A stretch of 64,000 bases of DNA, taken from NCBI RefSeq assembly GCF_004168365.1, contig NZ_CP035704.1, positions 3,906,001 to 3,970,000 on the forward strand, in the 5' to 3' direction. Below the pieces are notes generated by a model. That model saw only the letters and a list, made by a program, of their open reading frames with translations. It did no database searches and was not told where the DNA came from. Of the stretch, positions 62,321 through 64,000 are shown piece by piece (the stretch's first letter is position 1; the number at the start of each line of letters is the position of its first letter). This DNA comes from Pseudolysobacter antarcticus (GTDB taxonomy: Bacteria; Pseudomonadota; Gammaproteobacteria; Xanthomonadales; Rhodanobacteraceae). A program made the position numbers and the translations under genes.

Positions 62321-63097
62321 ATGTCCGCCAGATATTCCCATGTTCTTTCGCGTTGCAGTCTGCTGCTGCCGTTGGCTTTGCTGCCGCTGGCCTCCGCCTT
62401 TGCCGCAGAAGAACTGACCGTTTCGGCAGCTGCGAGCTTGTCGAATGCTTTCGGTGACATCGCCAAGATGTTTGAAGCGAAACATCCTGGCGACAAGGTC
62501 ATCCTCAACTTTGCCGCATCCGATGTATTGCTGAAACAGATTGAACAAGGCGCGCCCGCCGATGTGTTCGCCAGCGCAGATGAAATCACGATGGATCGCG
62601 CCGGTAGCGCGCAACGGATCGATGGTTCCACGCGCACCGATTTCGCCGGCAATACGCTGGTGCTGATCGTGCCCAACGGCACGACACAAACCCCGCCAAA
62701 CTTGAGCGCGCTCCAAGCGGAATCGTTCAAGCATATCGCGATCGGCAATCCCGCCAGTGTTCCGGCCGGACGTTATGCACAGGCGGCATTGACCGAGCAG
62801 AATCTGTGGCAGCCCTTACAAGTGAAACTCGTGCTCGCGCAAAACGTGCGACAAGCACTGGACTACGTCGCACGCAACGAAGCCGATGCGGGATTTGTCT
62901 ACGCCACCGATGCGGCGACCCAAGCCGAAAAAGTGCATGTCGCTTTGACCGTGCCGACCAAGACTGCGATCAGCTATCCGGTGGCGATGGTCAGCGCCTC
63001 CGCACATGCGGCGCTGGCACGCGAATTCATCGCGGCGCTGAAATCTGCCGAGGCGCAGGCCATCCTCAAACGTTACGGTTTCAGTCTGCCGAACTGA
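62321..63097 (+). CDS. modA: Molybdate ABC transporter substrate-binding protein
   Basis: The 258-aa periplasmic protein has a signal peptide (about 1-28, ending ASAFA) and ModA text: LTVSAAASLSNAFGDIAKMF, LNFAASDVLLKQIEQGAPAD, VFASADEITMD and EADAGFVYATDA. The end VILKRYGFSLPN-type text is standard. It delivers molybdate or tungstate to ModB. Confidence 0.94.
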   Translation: MSARYSHVLSRCSLLLPLALLPLASAFAAEELTVSAAASLSNAFGDIAKMFEAKHPGDKVILNFAASDVLLKQIEQGAPADVFASADEITMDRAGSAQRIDGSTRTDFAGNTLVLIVPNGTTQTPPNLSALQAESFKHIAIGNPASVPAGRYAQAALTEQNLWQPLQVKLVLAQNVRQALDYVARNEADAGFVYATDAATQAEKVHVALTVPTKTAISYPVAMVSASAHAALAREFIAALKSAEAQAILKRYGFSLPN

Positions 63098-63100
63098 CCG

Positions 63101-63778
63101 ATGTCCGCAGCGATCCTCACACCGCTATTGCTGACGTTTGAGATCGCTGCAATAGCGACTGCGCTCGCGCTGTTTTTTGGCGTGGCGCTGGCGGCATTGC
63201 TTGCACGCGGCAAGGGATTTTTACGCGACCTGATCGAAGCGGTATTGACCTTGCCGCTGGTATTGCCGCCAACCGTGCTCGGTTATTACCTGCTGGTATT
63301 GCTCGGACGCGAAGGTTTTGTCGGCGCATGGTTGCAGCAGTTCGGCATCCATCTGATCTTCACCACGACAGGTGCCGTTATCGCCGCGAGTGTGGTGGCG
63401 TTTCCGATGGTGTTGCGCGCTGCGCGTGCGGCGTTTGCCGATGTCGATCCGCAGCTCGAAAATGCCGCACGCACGCTCGGCGCAAATCCACTCGCGATAT
63501 TTCTCGGCATCACTTTGCCGCTGGCGTGGCGCGGCGTGATGGCCGGCGCGTTGCTCGCATTCGCGCGCGCGATGGGCGAATTCGGCGCAACCCTGATGGT
63601 CGCCGGCAGCTTGCCCGGACGCACACAAACCCTGTCGATTGCGATCTACGAAGCGGTAATGGCCGGCGACGATACGCAGGCGCGTATGCTGGTGCTGGTC
63701 GCGCTCGCCAGCAGCTTTCTGATCCTGCTGCTGGCCGCGCAATTGTTGCAACGTGCGCCGCGCCAACGAGGTGCGTGA
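63101..63778 (+). CDS. modB: Molybdate ABC transporter permease
   Basis: The 225-aa inner-membrane protein has about five or six helices and the permease EAA-type loop (AARTLGANPLAIFLGITLPL), followed by ARAMGEFGATLMVAGSLPGR, which is highly typical of ModB. It begins 3 bp after modA and ends 1 bp before modC. Confidence 0.94.
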   Translation: MSAAILTPLLLTFEIAAIATALALFFGVALAALLARGKGFLRDLIEAVLTLPLVLPPTVLGYYLLVLLGREGFVGAWLQQFGIHLIFTTTGAVIAASVVAFPMVLRAARAAFADVDPQLENAARTLGANPLAIFLGITLPLAWRGVMAGALLAFARAMGEFGATLMVAGSLPGRTQTLSIAIYEAVMAGDDTQARMLVLVALASSFLILLLAAQLLQRAPRQRGA

Positions 63779-63779
63779 G

Positions 63780-64000
63780 ATGCGCATTCGCCTCAATATC
63801 GAAAAACATCTGCGCGCCGACAAGCGCGAGTTTCATCTCGACTTGCAACTGCAAAGTGATGCCGAAGTCACTGTGTTGTTCGCGCCGTCCGGCAGCGGCA
63901 AAACTCTGAGTCTGCTCAGCATCGCCGGTCTACTCAAACCCGAGCGTGGCCTGATCGAAATCAATGGCCGCATCCTGTTCGATAGCCAGCGCCGAATTGA
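63780..64000 (+). CDS. modC: Molybdate ABC transporter ATP-binding protein, partial
   Basis: The frame starts with the ATG at 63780, one base after the modB stop, and runs off the right edge after 73 codons. It has LFAPSGSGKTLSLLSIAGLL (Walker A GxSGSGKT variant, with A in place of the first G) and PERGLIEINGRILFDSQRR. In ModC a TOBE domain would follow beyond the window. Identity rests on the N-terminus and operon position. Confidence 0.88.
   Translation, partial: MRIRLNIEKHLRADKREFHLDLQLQSDAEVTVLFAPSGSGKTLSLLSIAGLLKPERGLIEINGRILFDSQRRI

Overview
The window is 64 kb of a moderately high-GC gammaproteobacterial chromosome. The gene set points to the Lysobacterales/Xanthomonadales, most likely Rhodanobacteraceae: an NtrC-type regulated MacAB-like exporter, a yybP-ykoY leader on a TMEM165 gene, an S-adenosylhomocysteine (SAH) riboswitch on ahcY followed by metF, and many large exported repeat proteins. 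This placement is inference from gene content, not a database result.

Layout. 1-505: start of a stomatin/SPFH gene that runs off the left edge. 571-8177 (all minus): one probable operon for a MacA/HlyD-type adaptor, an ABC ATPase, two FtsX/MacB-type permeases, a sigma-54 response regulator and its histidine kinase. 8450-10884 (plus): ECF sigma factor, a membrane protein that is its probable anti-sigma factor, and an exported two-PDZ protein with a proline-threonine tail. 10965-14265 (plus): manganese riboswitch and TMEM165/GDT1 exporter, NupG-like nucleoside permease, PfkB-type sugar or nucleoside kinase. 14515-19225: CadC-like regulator with a TPR-like sensor part, delta-60 repeat protein, dihydrouridine synthase DusB, CWC zinc-type small protein. 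19567-23453: an exported DUF1800 / DUF1501 / single-haem protein trio. 23653-37085: the methyl cycle genes metK, ahcY and metF, with about 9 kb of exported proteins (S8 protease, an unknown, and an adhesin-like protein) between metK and ahcY. 61825-64000: ModE-like regulator and modABC, with modC cut by the right edge.

The most striking region is 37169-61666. It holds two paralogous copies of one gene set. Read on the minus strand, each copy has a giant exported repeat/beta-helix protein (2,920 and 2,630 aa), three small phage-tail-collar (MdpB-type) proteins in the same a-b-c order, a Tat-type small protein (intact in copy 1, short or decayed in copy 2) and a GNAT acetyltransferase. Each set ends against a convergent 96-aa DUF6916-type gene, and in both copies the two stop codons overlap by exactly 8 bp. 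Between the copies lies a three-part enzyme: a Nif11-like N-terminus, a sulfotransferase domain and an aspartyl/asparaginyl hydroxylase-like domain. There are no phage structural or replication genes nearby. I therefore read the collar proteins as parts of a cell-encoded surface or appendage system, possibly modified by the sulfotransferase/hydroxylase. Both giants also carry an unusual internal IPTL-CTERM-like segment followed at once by a second signal-peptide-like segment.

Coding density is high. Most long opposite-strand open frames are shadows of the GC-biased genes, especially over the two giants.
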